Numbered from the stretch's first letter, positions 20,154 through 29,361 are shown. The stretch: DNA of 64,000 bases from Microcoleus sp. FACHB-1515 (GCF_014696105.1 NZ_JACJPO010000027.1:62001-126000); one strand, 5' to 3'. Program-made: numbers and translations. Notes: a model not told the origin generated them from the letters alone.

Positions 20154-22358
20154 ATGCAAAGAATCCTCCAGGCTTTACTCAAGTGGTCGCCTTCGAGTGC
20201 AGGCGCGGCAATTACGCTGCACGCGCTTTGGCAGCAACAGTGGACGCAGGGCGCGATCGCCTTCACGGGAACCGCCCTTCTCTCACTCTTGACCGCTTAT
20301 TCCGACAAATTCACGGCCATCCTCAAGCAAGCAGTTGAGCAGCGCGGCGAACGAGATGCCCGCTGGATTGTGGGTCAAGTCGGCGGAATGGGATTTGGCG
20401 ATCGCTACCGTCAAAGCTTGATCTACGCCTACCGCACTACGCGCACGCAAGGCTTTGATCTCGCCCCGTTCAAGCCGGATTTGGAGCAGGTGTATGTGCC
20501 GCTGCGCGTTCAGGCCAGCAGTTTGCCGCAGCTATCTGGGGCACTAATTCAGCCGGAGCGATCGATCGATGCGCTGAGTATCTGGCCGTTTCTCGTGGCG
20601 GCTCCGGCTGCACGAATTGCCCTGATTGGGCCACCGGGATCAGGTAAAAGTACGCTACTAGAGCATCTGGCGCTGACTTATGCCCGCAGGCGACATCCCC
20701 AACAGCATCCCAAAGCGCCCGATCGCATCCCCGTTTTGCTCTACCTGCGCGATTGGCGGGACGCGATCGCCGCTGATTCGCCGCCGACCTTGGTGCAGCT
20801 CATCGAACAGCAGGTACAAAGGCAGCCGAGCGATCGCCCACTGGAAGGAACGGCAGATTGGTTCGTGACCCGACTCGCGCAAGGCCAATGCCTCGTGATG
20901 CTAGATGGACTCGATGAAGTGGCTGATCCGGCTCAGCGGCAGAAGGCGGCACAGTGGGTGAATCAGCAGATGCAGCGCTATGGGCGATCGCCATTCATCC
21001 TTACATCACGTCCGTTCGGCTACGACAGCGTAAAAACGCATCTGCCGCAAATCGATTTGGTGCTGGGCGTGCAGCCGTTTCACTGGCGTGAAGTTGAGCA
21101 GTTCATTACGCGCTGGTATCGCGAAAACGAATCGAAACGACAGGCGCGGGCGATCGATCCGGGCATTGAGCAAGCCGCCCGCTCCAGTGCCGCCGATCTC
21201 CTGCGCCGCATCCAAAACAGTCCACCGCTGGCAGCAATGGCCGTCAATCCGCTGCTGCTAACGATGATTGCGACGGTTCACTGCTACCGGGGCGCACTGC
21301 CGAGACGAAGAGTCGAACTGTATGCCGAAATTTGTGATGTGCTGTTGGGACGCCGACAAGAAGCAAAAGGCTTGAGCGATCGCCTCTCTGCCGCCCAAAA
21401 GCAAACGGTTTTGCAAGTCCTCGCGCTTAAGGGAATGCAGCGCAACACTCGCGAATTCAAACTGGTTACAGCTTGTTTATTAATTCGTCAAAGATTAGCA
21501 ACAGTCGCAGGCGCAGAAGCCGATCCGATCGAGTTTTTGCAGTCGATCGAACGGGTCAGCGGTCTTCTCGTTCAGCGCGAACAAGATGTTTACGAGTTCG
21601 CCCACAAAAGCCTACAGGAATATCTCGCCGCCAAGCAAATTAAAGACATCAATCAGGAAATGCTGCTAGCTCGCCACATCGATGATCCCTGGTGGGAAGA
21701 AACGATTCGTCTTTACGCCGCTCAAGCGGATGCCAGCTATCTAATTCAAACTGCGATCGATCGCAATACGGTTCAATCTTTGGCGATCGCTTATGACTGC
21801 CTCGAAGAAGGTTTGCGCGTCGATTCAAATGTTCGCAAAAGTTTGGAAGTGGCGATCGAAGAAGGTCTTGAATCCACCAATCCGGCAATCTTCAAACTCG
21901 CTGCCGAAGTCAAACTTTCACGCCGTCTCAAAAATCTACTCCGCATCGATGACAAAACCGAAATTGATACTAGCTACATCACCTGTGCCGAATATCAACT
22001 GTTTATTGATGAAAAGCGATCGATCGGCCAAAATCGCCAGCCCGATCACTGGACAAGCGCTCGATTTGCACCCGGAGATGCCAACAAACCTATTACAGGT
22101 GTTCGTGCCAGTGATGCGATCGAATTTTGCGACTGGCTGACGGCGCGATCGAGCGTTTTGGGAGATGTTTATGAAGAGGGAGGCGATCGGGTTTATGTGG
22201 GAGATTTTCGATTTAGAGTTTTATCGCCTGTAGAAGTTCAGGAATATCCGCTGCTGCAAGCATCCAATGCAGAAAAAATACCGATCGGAGAAAAGATTCG
22301 GATTGCTAAAGAGCAAGTTTACCCAAAGGAAAAGAATGAGTATGAAGGTAAATTTTGA
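20154..22358 (+). CDS. NACHT NTPase with a C-terminal partial FGE-sulfatase-like domain
   Basis: 734 residues. The N-terminus has a hydrophobic pair of segments (SAGAAITLHALW and GTALLSLLTAY). A NACHT module follows: Walker A GPPGSGKST (159-167), Walker B LVMLDGLDEV (247-256), the sensor segment PFILTSRPFGYD, and the typical NACHT tail (NSPPLAAMAVNPLLLTMIA, YEFAHKSLQEYLAAKQI). From about residue 605, YITCAEYQLFIDE and ITGVRASDAIEFCDWLTARS resemble the first half of a formylglycine-generating-enzyme-like domain, which here stops after about 100 residues. NACHT proteins of this type are often sensors in antiphage or death pathways. The coupled downstream gene starts before its stop. Confidence 0.85.
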   Translation: MQRILQALLKWSPSSAGAAITLHALWQQQWTQGAIAFTGTALLSLLTAYSDKFTAILKQAVEQRGERDARWIVGQVGGMGFGDRYRQSLIYAYRTTRTQGFDLAPFKPDLEQVYVPLRVQASSLPQLSGALIQPERSIDALSIWPFLVAAPAARIALIGPPGSGKSTLLEHLALTYARRRHPQQHPKAPDRIPVLLYLRDWRDAIAADSPPTLVQLIEQQVQRQPSDRPLEGTADWFVTRLAQGQCLVMLDGLDEVADPAQRQKAAQWVNQQMQRYGRSPFILTSRPFGYDSVKTHLPQIDLVLGVQPFHWREVEQFITRWYRENESKRQARAIDPGIEQAARSSAADLLRRIQNSPPLAAMAVNPLLLTMIATVHCYRGALPRRRVELYAEICDVLLGRRQEAKGLSDRLSAAQKQTVLQVLALKGMQRNTREFKLVTACLLIRQRLATVAGAEADPIEFLQSIERVSGLLVQREQDVYEFAHKSLQEYLAAKQIKDINQEMLLARHIDDPWWEETIRLYAAQADASYLIQTAIDRNTVQSLAIAYDCLEEGLRVDSNVRKSLEVAIEEGLESTNPAIFKLAAEVKLSRRLKNLLRIDDKTEIDTSYITCAEYQLFIDEKRSIGQNRQPDHWTSARFAPGDANKPITGVRASDAIEFCDWLTARSSVLGDVYEEGGDRVYVGDFRFRVLSPVEVQEYPLLQASNAEKIPIGEKIRIAKEQVYPKEKNEYEGKF

Positions 22359-22869
22359 GCAGCTTTGGGCGATCGCCAATCGGGAAGCCCAACCAATTAG
22401 CGAAACATTCAATGAAGCATTTGTGTCAATTGGCTTAAGACTTGAGATTCCAACAAAACCCAAGGGATATTACTGCACACCGCTGAATGTGAAAACATTT
22501 GCAGGTACTGGCTGCGATGGTGTCCACTTCAGCTTTTTAGAAATGGATGATCGCCCGCTATCAAATTCACCCGTCATCATGACTGTTCCAACAAACTTTC
22601 ATGGACAACAAAATGTAATTATTGGTGAAAATCTTTACGACTTTTTATGTCTTGGCTGTCGAGCAGGTTATTCTGTTTTAGAAGAGTTTTCATGGTCGAA
22701 TGGACAACTTGAACCGATTCGATCGAACCAATATGCGGACTATCTCGACCAGCAACAAATTAATCTAATAGAAATTTTGAATCAAGAACTTAGCCTTGAA
22801 CCTTGGTCAAGCCTTGAGGACAAAATTATAAGTCTCAACTCGACTTATCTTTCTCATCTTATTTACTAG
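22336..22869 (+). CDS. Unknown protein coupled to the NACHT gene
   Basis: 177 residues. Starts at the ATG at 22336 (AAAGGA upstream), 23 nt inside the NACHT gene in another frame, so translation is likely coupled. I do not recognise a family with certainty. Visible features: TPLNVKTFAGTGCDGVHFSFLE and NVIIGENLYDFLCLGCRAGY, a pattern faintly like SUKH/SMI1-type immunity domains. No signal peptide or membrane segment. The region's base use is more A/T-rich than that of the neighbours. Overlap with a NACHT sensor suggests a partner or effector role (inference). Confidence 0.7.
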   Translation: MSMKVNFEQLWAIANREAQPISETFNEAFVSIGLRLEIPTKPKGYYCTPLNVKTFAGTGCDGVHFSFLEMDDRPLSNSPVIMTVPTNFHGQQNVIIGENLYDFLCLGCRAGYSVLEEFSWSNGQLEPIRSNQYADYLDQQQINLIEILNQELSLEPWSSLEDKIISLNSTYLSHLIY

Positions 22870-22988
22870 CGATGAGATCAATGATGGAGGAACTGAGAAT
22901 TATAACGAAGCTGATTCAATCGATTGGCTCCTCATTTTCTAGCGCTAATTGAACAACATGTCCTTCTAATGGAAAATAGAGAAGAATC

Positions 22989-23210
22989 ATGAAAGATCAT
23001 CACATTAATGTTTTCTACAGCAAAGAGGATGAGGGGTATATTGCTGATATTCCTGATTTGAAGTATTGTTCTGCGTTTGGTGAAACGCCAGAGGAAGCGG
23101 TGCGGGAAGTGGCGATCGCAAAAGCCGCCTGGATCGAAGCAGCGAAAGCTCAAGGAAAGCCAATTCCTGAACCACAATATCGGCCTGCAATTTATCAGAT
23201 TGTCAGCTAA
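22989..23210 (+). CDS. HicB-like small protein (orphan)
   Basis: 73 residues. The strand pattern INVFYSKEDEGYIADIPDLKYCSAFGETPEEAVREV is the HicB/RNase-H-like antitoxin fold. No C-terminal DNA-binding domain is present, and no HicA toxin (a short basic dsRBD-like protein) is found on either side. It may be a solitary HicB as often annotated in cyanobacteria, or an antitoxin acting in trans. ATG start, no strong Shine-Dalgarno. Confidence 0.8.
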   Translation: MKDHHINVFYSKEDEGYIADIPDLKYCSAFGETPEEAVREVAIAKAAWIEAAKAQGKPIPEPQYRPAIYQIVS

Positions 23211-23296
23211 AATCGTTGCAGTGGCGCTGCTTCATTTTGCAAGAGAGCGCTGGATTACTAGCTTTTTGCTCGATCGGATTGGTTCTGTCACTGGCC

Positions 23297-23360
23297 GATC
23301 TTGCTGCTGTCGGGGCAGAGTTTGCAGTAAGCTAGTGGATTGGAGGTCATGTCCTGCGGA
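23297..23360 (+). promoter_or_regulatory. secE leader, related to the nusG leader
   Basis: This segment contains GATC-TGCTGCTG, TTTGCAGTAAGCTAG (23321-23335), TTGGAGG and GCGG in the same order and spacing as 25480-25545 upstream of nusG. TAAGCT could be a weak -10 box. It lies 50-110 nt before secE and is probably a promoter or leader. Confidence 0.55.
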
Positions 23361-23410
23361 AGCTTGCGGCTTTTCGTGCGGGCAGTGGAATCTAGTGGAG
23401 GTGGGCGATC

Positions 23411-23671
23411 GTGGCAAAAGACGAGCAAAAAGAGCAACCGAAAGAGCAGAAAAAAGAGCAAAAGCAGACGACTGAAGACAAAAAAGTCGGTTCTGGTGCA
23501 GGCGAATTTCTCAAGGGAACCAGAGAAGAACTGGATAAAGTCGTGTGGCCGAGTCGCCAGCAGTTAATTAGCGAGTCACTGGCCGTGCTTTTGATGGTGA
23601 CACTTTCGGCAACGACCGTTTATTTCGTGGATAACTTGTTCAACTGGGCAGCAGGACAGGTATTTCGATAG
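23411..23671 (+). CDS. secE: Preprotein translocase subunit SecE
   Basis: 86 residues. An essential single-span subunit of the SecYEG channel. A Lys/Gln/Glu-rich cytoplasmic leader (about 30 residues) is followed by the conserved amphipathic segment REELDKVVWPSRQQLI and one membrane helix (LAVLLMVTLSATTVYFV). GTG start. In bacteria it normally sits directly before nusG; here a 1.6-kb inverted gene separates them. Confidence 0.95.
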   Translation: MAKDEQKEQPKEQKKEQKQTTEDKKVGSGAGEFLKGTREELDKVVWPSRQQLISESLAVLLMVTLSATTVYFVDNLFNWAAGQVFR

Positions 23672-23739
23672 CACGCTCAAGCGACAAGTTCAGGTGAGTT
23701 CCGCTGGAGACGCAGTAGTTGCCCCTCCAGCAGGTGCGG

Positions 23740-25380
23740 CTAGAGGGTGATGAAGTCGCTGGCCGAAATTTGACTTGCGGAAACGCCTGTGAGCAGTGCT
23801 AATGGATCTGCGCCGCTGCGAATTAGCGTATTGCGACCCGATTGGCGAATCGTTACGTCACGAAACTGAAGATCACCCGTCAGCAGCAGACTGTCTCGAC
23901 CGTTCTGAAAGTCCTCGATGATGTCGCGCCCCTGTCGGCGCGTCAGCACAAATCGATCGCTGCCGCCATTGCCCCGGAGTCGATCGCGCCCTTGTCCGCC
24001 ATCGAGCAGATCATTTCCACCGCCGCCAATCAAAATATCGTTGCCTTCTCCACCGCGCAGCGCGTCGCTGCCCGCACCGCCGTTCAGCGTGTCTCGACCA
24101 GCGCCGCCGTCTAGTTCGTCGTTGCCGCTGCCGCCGATCAGGGTGTCGTTGCCGCCCAATCCCAAAATTCGATCGTCACCTGCCAGACCGCTGATGCTTT
24201 CCGCGATTTCGCGTCCGGCCAGTCGATCGCGCTCTGGCGTACCCACCAGAGACAAATTGAGTTCGGGGCGGGCAAATTGGCGAAAAAAGACGCCGCTGCC
24301 GCTGCCATCTTGTTCCGTACTGCTCCAGGCCGTGACAAAGCTGCCGCTGCCGTCGAGCGCGATCGCAGGCGTAAACTGATCGCCCGCTAAATTGGTGTTG
24401 ACCTGGAAATCGTAGTCTTTGAAAGTGCCATCAGCGGTAAAGGCGCGACCGTAAATCGCATCGAGAAACACTTGCCAGGTGACGACAAACTCGCCGCTAG
24501 GACTCATGGCGATGTCAGGGCTGGTTTCAAAGTTGCGATCGATCGACTGCACCTGAAATTCGCTGCCCTGCCGCGTTCCGTCTGGACTGTAGCGCTGAAG
24601 CTGAATGCCCGCGTCAGAATCTTCCCAGACGATCGCAAAATTGCCTGTCGCATCCATTGCGATCGCCGCTCGATTTTGAGAATTTGTCGTTTTGGTGTTG
24701 ACCAAAAACTCGCCGCCTTGGGCGATGCCAGCCGCGCTAAAGCGTTGCGCTTTAATGCCGTTGCTGCCGCCATCGTCGCCCGTCCAGGCAATCACAAAGT
24801 CGCCATCGGCATCCATTGCCACATCGGGATTAGAAGAATTGCCGCTGCTGACCGCAAAGGTGCTGCCCTGCGCTGTGCCTGCTGAATTAAACCGACGAGC
24901 AAATACGCCTGTTTGCGCTCCAGTTTGTGTCCTGAAGCCGCTCCAGGTAATTACAAAATCGCCATCGGTGTCCATTGCGATCGACGGGCCAAAATTGGTT
25001 GCATCAGGAAATGACTCCACCAAAATCGTCGCCCCCAGTCTTGCCCCGCTACTATCAAAGCGCTGAGCATAGACGCCGTCTGAATCTGGAACAGGTGTAC
25101 CGATTCCGGGTCCAGATCCGTACCAGGTGACGACAAAGTTTCCGGCTGCGTCGATCGCCACATCGGGATCGCGCTGAAAGCTATTCGTAAACGTGTTGAC
25201 CAAAATTTCGCCGCCAATGCGATTACCACTGCTGTTGAATCGCTGAGCATAAATGCCAGTGGCGCTGCCGTCTTGTCCTTGGCTTTGCCAAACCGCCACA
25301 AAGTTACCCGCCGGATCGTGGGCGATCGCGACATCGCGCTGGTCATCATTGGTGAAAGTGTTGATTTGAGAATCGGCCAT
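23740..25380 (-). CDS. RTX-type calcium-binding repeat protein inserted between secE and nusG
   Basis: 546 residues with the strong ribosome-binding site GGGAGG. Residues 1-380 contain about eight repeats of the form GNFVVTWxGxxxDGxGxxQRFNxxGxxxGxxFxVN, a beta-propeller-like unit. Residues about 395-480 are RTX nonapeptides ([20 protein letters not shown]), which bind calcium. A C-terminal cap follows ([22 protein letters not shown]). No signal peptide; type I secretion is likely. It reads opposite to the flanking ribosomal genes. Confidence 0.85.
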   Translation of the reverse strand: MADSQINTFTNDDQRDVAIAHDPAGNFVAVWQSQGQDGSATGIYAQRFNSSGNRIGGEILVNTFTNSFQRDPDVAIDAAGNFVVTWYGSGPGIGTPVPDSDGVYAQRFDSSGARLGATILVESFPDATNFGPSIAMDTDGDFVITWSGFRTQTGAQTGVFARRFNSAGTAQGSTFAVSSGNSSNPDVAMDADGDFVIAWTGDDGGSNGIKAQRFSAAGIAQGGEFLVNTKTTNSQNRAAIAMDATGNFAIVWEDSDAGIQLQRYSPDGTRQGSEFQVQSIDRNFETSPDIAMSPSGEFVVTWQVFLDAIYGRAFTADGTFKDYDFQVNTNLAGDQFTPAIALDGSGSFVTAWSSTEQDGSGSGVFFRQFARPELNLSLVGTPERDRLAGREIAESISGLAGDDRILGLGGNDTLIGGSGNDELDGGAGRDTLNGGAGSDALRGGEGNDILIGGGGNDLLDGGQGRDRLRGNGGSDRFVLTRRQGRDIIEDFQNGRDSLLLTGDLQFRDVTIRQSGRNTLIRSGADPLALLTGVSASQISASDFITL

Positions 25381-25479
25381 GTTCGCCTCCCTTCTAGTTC
25401 ATAAGTTATGGAATGCTTTTGCTGTTTCTTCAGTCGAGTTTGGCTTTTTTATGCAATCTGTTCACCCAGAAGCGCCAAT

Positions 25480-25545
25480 GATCGTGCTGCTGCCAAAGGC
25501 GCGAATTTGCAGTAAGCTAGAACTTTGGAGGCGAGGTCTCGCGGT
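25480..25545 (+). promoter_or_regulatory. nusG leader, related to the secE leader
   Basis: Shares TTTGCAGTAAGCTAG exactly (25506-25520) with the secE leader, and flanking GATC-TGCTGCTG and TTGGAGG in the same order. It lies 100-165 nt before nusG, on the far side of the inverted RTX gene. Probably gives nusG-rplKAJL its own promoter. Confidence 0.55.
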
Positions 25546-25644
25546 TTTCGCATGTCAGCGAATCGGTTCGATCGCTTTCAATCCTCTTGGCAACGATATT
25601 TCGTGACCAACCGATTTAGTTAGGCCGCAGGGCAGGTAGATTCG

Positions 25645-26289
25645 ATGACATTTGCATCCGACGAAGAAAATATTGCTTTATCTGAAGATGCCGCGCAGCC
25701 GCAGCCAGCCGACGATGTGCCGACAGGATCGCCACGCTGGTATGCCGTTCAGGTCGCGTCGGGCTGTGAAAAGCGCGTCAAGATGAACTTGGAGCAGCGG
25801 ATTCAAACGCTCGATGTGGCAAATCGCATCCTTCAGATCGAGATTCCGCAAACTCCGGCTGTGAAGCTGCGTAAGGACGGGTCGCGGCAAAATGCCGACG
25901 AAAAAGTATTTCCTGGCTATGTACTGATTCGCATGGTCATGGATGATGATGCTTGGCAGGTCGTCAAGAATACCCCTAACGTGATCAACTTCGTGGGGGC
26001 AGAACAAAAGCGCCGCTATGGTCGCGGTCGCGGCCACGTCAAGCCAATGCCGCTGGGCGCGGGCGAAGTCGATCGCATCTTCAAGCAGGCGCAAGAGCAA
26101 AAGGCCGTTGTCAAAATCGACATGGCCGCTGGCGACAAGATCGTGGTGCTTTCGGGTCCCTTTAAGGACTTTGAAGGCGAAGTGATCGAAGTTAGCCCAG
26201 AGCGATCGAAGCTGAAGGCACTGCTGTCGATCTTCGGACGCGATACTCCGGTGGAATTGGAGTTTAATCAGGTTCAAAAACAAGGCTAA
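25645..26289 (+). CDS. nusG: Transcription termination/antitermination protein NusG
   Basis: 214 residues. It binds RNA polymerase and modulates pausing and Rho. An acidic N-terminal extension of about 30 residues precedes the NGN domain ([22 protein letters not shown]). The C-terminal KOW domain has [18 protein letters not shown]. Full length, ATG start. It ends 4 nt before rplK, so the two are surely co-transcribed. Confidence 0.97.
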   Translation: MTFASDEENIALSEDAAQPQPADDVPTGSPRWYAVQVASGCEKRVKMNLEQRIQTLDVANRILQIEIPQTPAVKLRKDGSRQNADEKVFPGYVLIRMVMDDDAWQVVKNTPNVINFVGAEQKRRYGRGRGHVKPMPLGAGEVDRIFKQAQEQKAVVKIDMAAGDKIVVLSGPFKDFEGEVIEVSPERSKLKALLSIFGRDTPVELEFNQVQKQG

Positions 26290-26293
26290 GCAC

Positions 26294-26719
26294 ATGGCAA
26301 AGAAAGTTGTCGCCATCATCAAACTGGCGATTACGGCAGGAAAAGCAAACCCCGCACCCCCGATCGGCCCCGCGTTGGGTCAGCACGGGGTCAACATCAT
26401 GATGTTCTGCAAGGAATACAACGCCCGGACTGCCGATCAAGCAGGACTGGTGATTCCCGTTGAAATCTCCGTCTTTGAAGACCGCAGCTTCACGTTCGTT
26501 CTCAAAACCCCGCCCGCATCCGTGCTGATTCAAAAAGCAGCCGGAATTGACAAGGGTTCAGGCGAACCGAACAAGAAGAAAGTCGGCTCGATCACTCGCG
26601 CTCAACTGCAAGAGATCGCGCAAACCAAACTTCCCGACCTCAACGCCAACGACATCGATGCGGCCATGAAGATCGTGGAAGGAACCGCCCGCAACATGGG
26701 CGTTACGGTGACGAGTTAA
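26294..26719 (+). CDS. rplK: 50S ribosomal protein L11
   Basis: 141 residues. Part of the GTPase-associated centre of the large subunit. [21 protein letters not shown] at the N-terminus and [10 protein letters not shown] near the C-terminus are diagnostic. Full length, ATG start directly after nusG. Confidence 0.99.
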   Translation: MAKKVVAIIKLAITAGKANPAPPIGPALGQHGVNIMMFCKEYNARTADQAGLVIPVEISVFEDRSFTFVLKTPPASVLIQKAAGIDKGSGEPNKKKVGSITRAQLQEIAQTKLPDLNANDIDAAMKIVEGTARNMGVTVTS

Positions 26720-26774
26720 TTTGAAGTGATTCGGGGGAGAAGTAGAGCTTCGATCGCACCCCAAGGAGAAACCA

Positions 26775-27491
26775 ATGGTTAAAAAAGTTTCGCGCCGTTT
26801 GAGAGAACTGCAAGCCAAAGTTGAAGACCGCGCCTATGCACCGCTCGAAGCGCTGCAACTGCTCAAGGAAACCGCAACGGCCAAATTTCCAGAATCCGCA
26901 GAAGCACATCTGCGACTGGGCATCGATCCCAAGTACACCGACCAGCAGCTAAGAACAACAGTTGCGCTACCCAAAGGCACAGGTCAGGTGATCCGCGTGG
27001 CCGTGATTACTCGCGGTGAAAAAGTCGCGGAAGCCAATGCAGGCGGAGCCGATATCGTCGGGTCAGAAGAACTGATCGAAGAAATCCAAAAAGGCATGAT
27101 GGATTTCGATGTTTTGATCGCCACGCCGGACGTGATGCCGCAGGTTGCCCGCTTGGGTCGCCTTTTGGGTCCGCGTGGTTTGATGCCGTCTCCGAAAGGC
27201 GGAACGGTGACTTTTGACGTGGGACAGGCGATCAACGAGTTTAAAGCTGGTAAACTAGAATTTCGTGCCGATCGCACCGGAATCGTTCACGTTTTGTTTG
27301 GCAAAGCATCCTTCTCAGCCGAAGACTTGCTCACCAACCTCAAAGCGCTGCAAGAAACCGTCGATCGCAACCGTCCTTCGGGCGCGAAAGGCCGCTACTG
27401 GCGCAGCATTTACGTTTCTGCCACAATGGGGCCTGCGATCGAAGTCGATGTGAACGCCCTGCGCGATCTCAAGGCGGATGCCGCTGCTTAA
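26775..27491 (+). CDS. rplA: 50S ribosomal protein L1
   Basis: 238 residues. It forms the L1 stalk and in many bacteria represses its own operon. It has the L1 signature around [20 protein letters not shown] and [16 protein letters not shown] at the C-terminus. An AAGGAG ribosome-binding site lies upstream. The gap after it to rplJ is unusually long and holds a hairpin-rich element and the L10 leader. Confidence 0.99.
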   Translation: MVKKVSRRLRELQAKVEDRAYAPLEALQLLKETATAKFPESAEAHLRLGIDPKYTDQQLRTTVALPKGTGQVIRVAVITRGEKVAEANAGGADIVGSEELIEEIQKGMMDFDVLIATPDVMPQVARLGRLLGPRGLMPSPKGGTVTFDVGQAINEFKAGKLEFRADRTGIVHVLFGKASFSAEDLLTNLKALQETVDRNRPSGAKGRYWRSIYVSATMGPAIEVDVNALRDLKADAAA

Positions 27492-27530
27492 CGTTCGATC
27501 AGAGTCGATCGAGGGATCGATGCCAGGAAT

Positions 27531-27650
27531 GCCAGGAAATCAATTTCCTGGCTCAAAGCGAAAACCCATTGAAATGGGTTAGGGCGATCGACCGGGGTTT
27601 GAGTCCGTTTCAACGGACTTGCGCTATTAGCCCGAAATTTATTTCAGGGC
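27531..27650. repeat. Tandem hairpin repeat between rplA and rplJ
   Basis: Four hairpins in a row: GCCAGGAAAT/ATTTCCTGGC (27531-27552), AACCCATT/AATGGGTT (27563-27580), AGTCCGTT/AACGGACT (27602-27619), and an imperfect GCCCGAAAT/ATTTCAGGGC (27630-27650). This set of hairpins in this order recurs in cyanobacterial intergenic regions and behaves like a mobile repeat. It enlarges the rplA-rplJ leader. Confidence 0.7.
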
Positions 27651-27689
27651 GATCGTCGCAACAAACGCAAAATCTGAGATTGCCCAACC

Positions 27690-27840
27690 GCTACAACTGA
27701 ATCGCAAAGCCGCAGACAGCAGGGGCGAAAGCTTAAACAGCCTGCCGAGGTGATGCACTTTCCGCCCTCATCTGAGGTGCGATCGAATGTGTGTGAAACC
27801 CCGGTCTGTGAATCGATCGGGGTTTTGCTTTGCGGTTAGT
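27690..27840 (+). promoter_or_regulatory. L10 leader (rplJL autoregulatory RNA)
   Basis: The segment GCAGACAGCAGGGG ... CCTGCCGAGGTGATGC (27712-27736) matches the conserved core of the bacterial L10 leader, the binding site for the L10-L7/L12 complex on its own mRNA. A terminator-like hairpin follows at 27796-27826. The exact ends are estimated. Confidence 0.8.
27796..27826 (+). terminator. Attenuator-like hairpin before rplJ
   Basis: AAACCCCG (27796-27803) / CGGGGTTT (27818-27825) with a T-run, placed between the L10-binding core and the rplJ ribosome-binding site. Consistent with regulation of rplJL by premature termination. Confidence 0.65.
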
Positions 27841-27868
27841 TATCAAACTTGTCAGGAGGTGAAAATGA

Positions 27869-28411
27869 ATGGGTAGAACGCTCGAAGATAAACAGGCGAT
27901 CGTCGCGGAACTCAAAGAAACCCTCGACGCTTCGCAACTCGCCGTCGTCATTGACTACAAAGGCTTGACGGTGGCCGAACTCACCGACTTGCGAAATCGG
28001 CTGCGCCCCAGCGGAACCGAGTGCAAAGTCACCAAAAACACGCTGATGCGAATCGCGGTTGACGGTCAGGACAACTGGCAGCCGATCACCGAATTTTGCA
28101 AAGAGTCTTCGGCCTTTTTGCTGATGAAAGACGACATCGGTGGCGCGATCAAAGCCTATCAAGAATTCCAGCGCGTCTCGAAGAAAACCGTGATTCGCGG
28201 CGGCTGCATGGAAGGTCGGGCACTGACTGAGGCGGACGTGAAGGCGATCGGAGATTTGCCCTCGAAAGAGCAGCTTATCGCCCAAATCGCCGGAGCGATC
28301 AATGCCGTCACCGCCAAGATCGCCACTGGCATCAACGAAGTCCCGGCATCGCTGGCTCGCAGCCTGCAAGCCGTCGCCGACAAAGACAAGCCGCAAGACG
28401 AAGCGGCCTAA
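27869..28411 (+). CDS. rplJ: 50S ribosomal protein L10
   Basis: 180 residues. It anchors the L7/L12 stalk to the ribosome. MGRTLEDKQAIVAELKETLDAS and DYKGLTVAELTDLRNRLR are typical of the N-terminal domain. Ribosome-binding site AGGAGGTG, 7 nt before the ATG at 27869. A minimal out-of-frame ORF (ATG AAT GGG TAG) starts 4 nt earlier and overlaps this start; it is too close to the Shine-Dalgarno to be efficient. Co-transcribed with rplL. Confidence 0.99.
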   Translation: MGRTLEDKQAIVAELKETLDASQLAVVIDYKGLTVAELTDLRNRLRPSGTECKVTKNTLMRIAVDGQDNWQPITEFCKESSAFLLMKDDIGGAIKAYQEFQRVSKKTVIRGGCMEGRALTEADVKAIGDLPSKEQLIAQIAGAINAVTAKIATGINEVPASLARSLQAVADKDKPQDEAA

Positions 28412-28447
28412 GTCCAACTGTTTCAACTTATTTAACGGAGAAATTCC

Positions 28448-28846
28448 ATGTCTGCAACAACCGATCAAATTCTCGAACAACTCAAATCGCTCACCCTGCT
28501 TGAAGCCGCCGAACTCGTTAAGCAAATCGAAGAAGCCTTTGGCGTCACGGCGGCTGCTCCGGCTGGCGGCATGATGATGATGCCTGCGGGCGGCGGCGGC
28601 GCTGCGGCTCCGGCTGAAGAAGTCGAAGAGAAGACCGAATTCGACGTGATTCTCGAAGATGTACCTGCTGACAAGAAGATCGCCGTTCTCAAGGTCGTGC
28701 GCGGCCTGACCGGATTGGGTCTGAAAGAAGCCAAAGATTTGGTGGAAGCCACGCCCAAGCCTGTGAAGGAAGGTATCGCCAAGGAAGCGGCTGAAGCGGC
28801 TAAGAAAGAACTCGAAGAAGCAGGCGGCAAAGTTACTGTCAAGTAA
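28448..28846 (+). CDS. rplL: 50S ribosomal protein L7/L12
   Basis: 132 residues. The multi-copy stalk protein that recruits translation GTPases. N-terminal dimerisation domain, an Ala/Gly/Met-rich hinge, and the conserved globular domain ([41 protein letters not shown]). An upstream ACGGAGAA ribosome-binding site supports the ATG. Confidence 0.99.
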   Translation: MSATTDQILEQLKSLTLLEAAELVKQIEEAFGVTAAAPAGGMMMMPAGGGGAAAPAEEVEEKTEFDVILEDVPADKKIAVLKVVRGLTGLGLKEAKDLVEATPKPVKEGIAKEAAEAAKKELEEAGGKVTVK

Positions 28847-28865
28847 TTTGCAAGCTGCTTCAATT

Positions 28866-28907
28866 AAAGGCGCGATCGATTCTCTTGAAGGTCGGTCGCG
28901 CCTTTTT
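28866..28907 (+). terminator. Rho-independent terminator of the rplJ-rplL operon
   Basis: AAAGGCGCGA / TCGCGCCTTT stem (28866-28875 and 28896-28905) with a T-run. Confidence 0.92.
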
Positions 28908-28932
28908 TATCTCGCTCTACAACAGAAACCCG

Positions 28933-29361
28933 TCACTTCTTCTCAACAAAATCCTTCAAGCTTGACAATAAGAAATCCCAAACATCAAGCATTTTAAGGT
29001 ACATTTCCTCTGTCTTTAAGTTTTGGTGTTCCATTTCTAGCTTTGTTCCGCTGTCTGTCTCATGGAGCGTATAGCAAATTGTTGAATAATTCTTTGGTGT
29101 TCTTTCTGTGCCGTGATTATCGCTCCAATAGCTGTATTGAAATTTCTCGTTCGGCAATAAAATTTCAATTCTGCCATAATCAGTGAAATCTAAATCTTCG
29201 ATCGCTCCTTTCAGAAAAATTTCATCGCCAACTTTCCAAGTTGATGTAACTTCTTTGAGCGGATAATATTGAACGATCTTTTCTGAAGTGGTCAGCGCAT
29301 CAAACACAACGCTTGGCGGAGTATGGATCGACACGGTTTTTTTGATGGTCAATGTTTCCAT
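28933..29361 (-). CDS. SRPBCC / AHSA1-like protein
   Basis: 142 residues. A helix-grip domain typical of AHSA1-like (START-related) proteins: TIKKTVSIHTPPSVVFDALTT, YPLKEVTSTWKVGDEIFLKG, and an Asn/Glu-rich C-terminal helix. Small-molecule binding is likely, ligand unknown. The ATG at 29361 has AAGGAG 7 nt upstream; the nearby earlier ATG sits too close to it. Convergent with rplL. Confidence 0.82.
   Translation of the reverse strand: METLTIKKTVSIHTPPSVVFDALTTSEKIVQYYPLKEVTSTWKVGDEIFLKGAIEDLDFTDYGRIEILLPNEKFQYSYWSDNHGTERTPKNYSTICYTLHETDSGTKLEMEHQNLKTEEMYLKMLDVWDFLLSSLKDFVEKK

Noticed and set aside
22872-22952. A 26-codon frame between the NACHT partner and the HicB gene, considered as a HicA remnant
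   Set aside because: Too short, and not basic or dsRBD-like; no HicA His motif.
23211-23410. A tRNA-Trp before secE, the usual order in many bacteria
   Set aside because: No cloverleaf, no CCA anticodon arm and no T-loop consensus in this interval.
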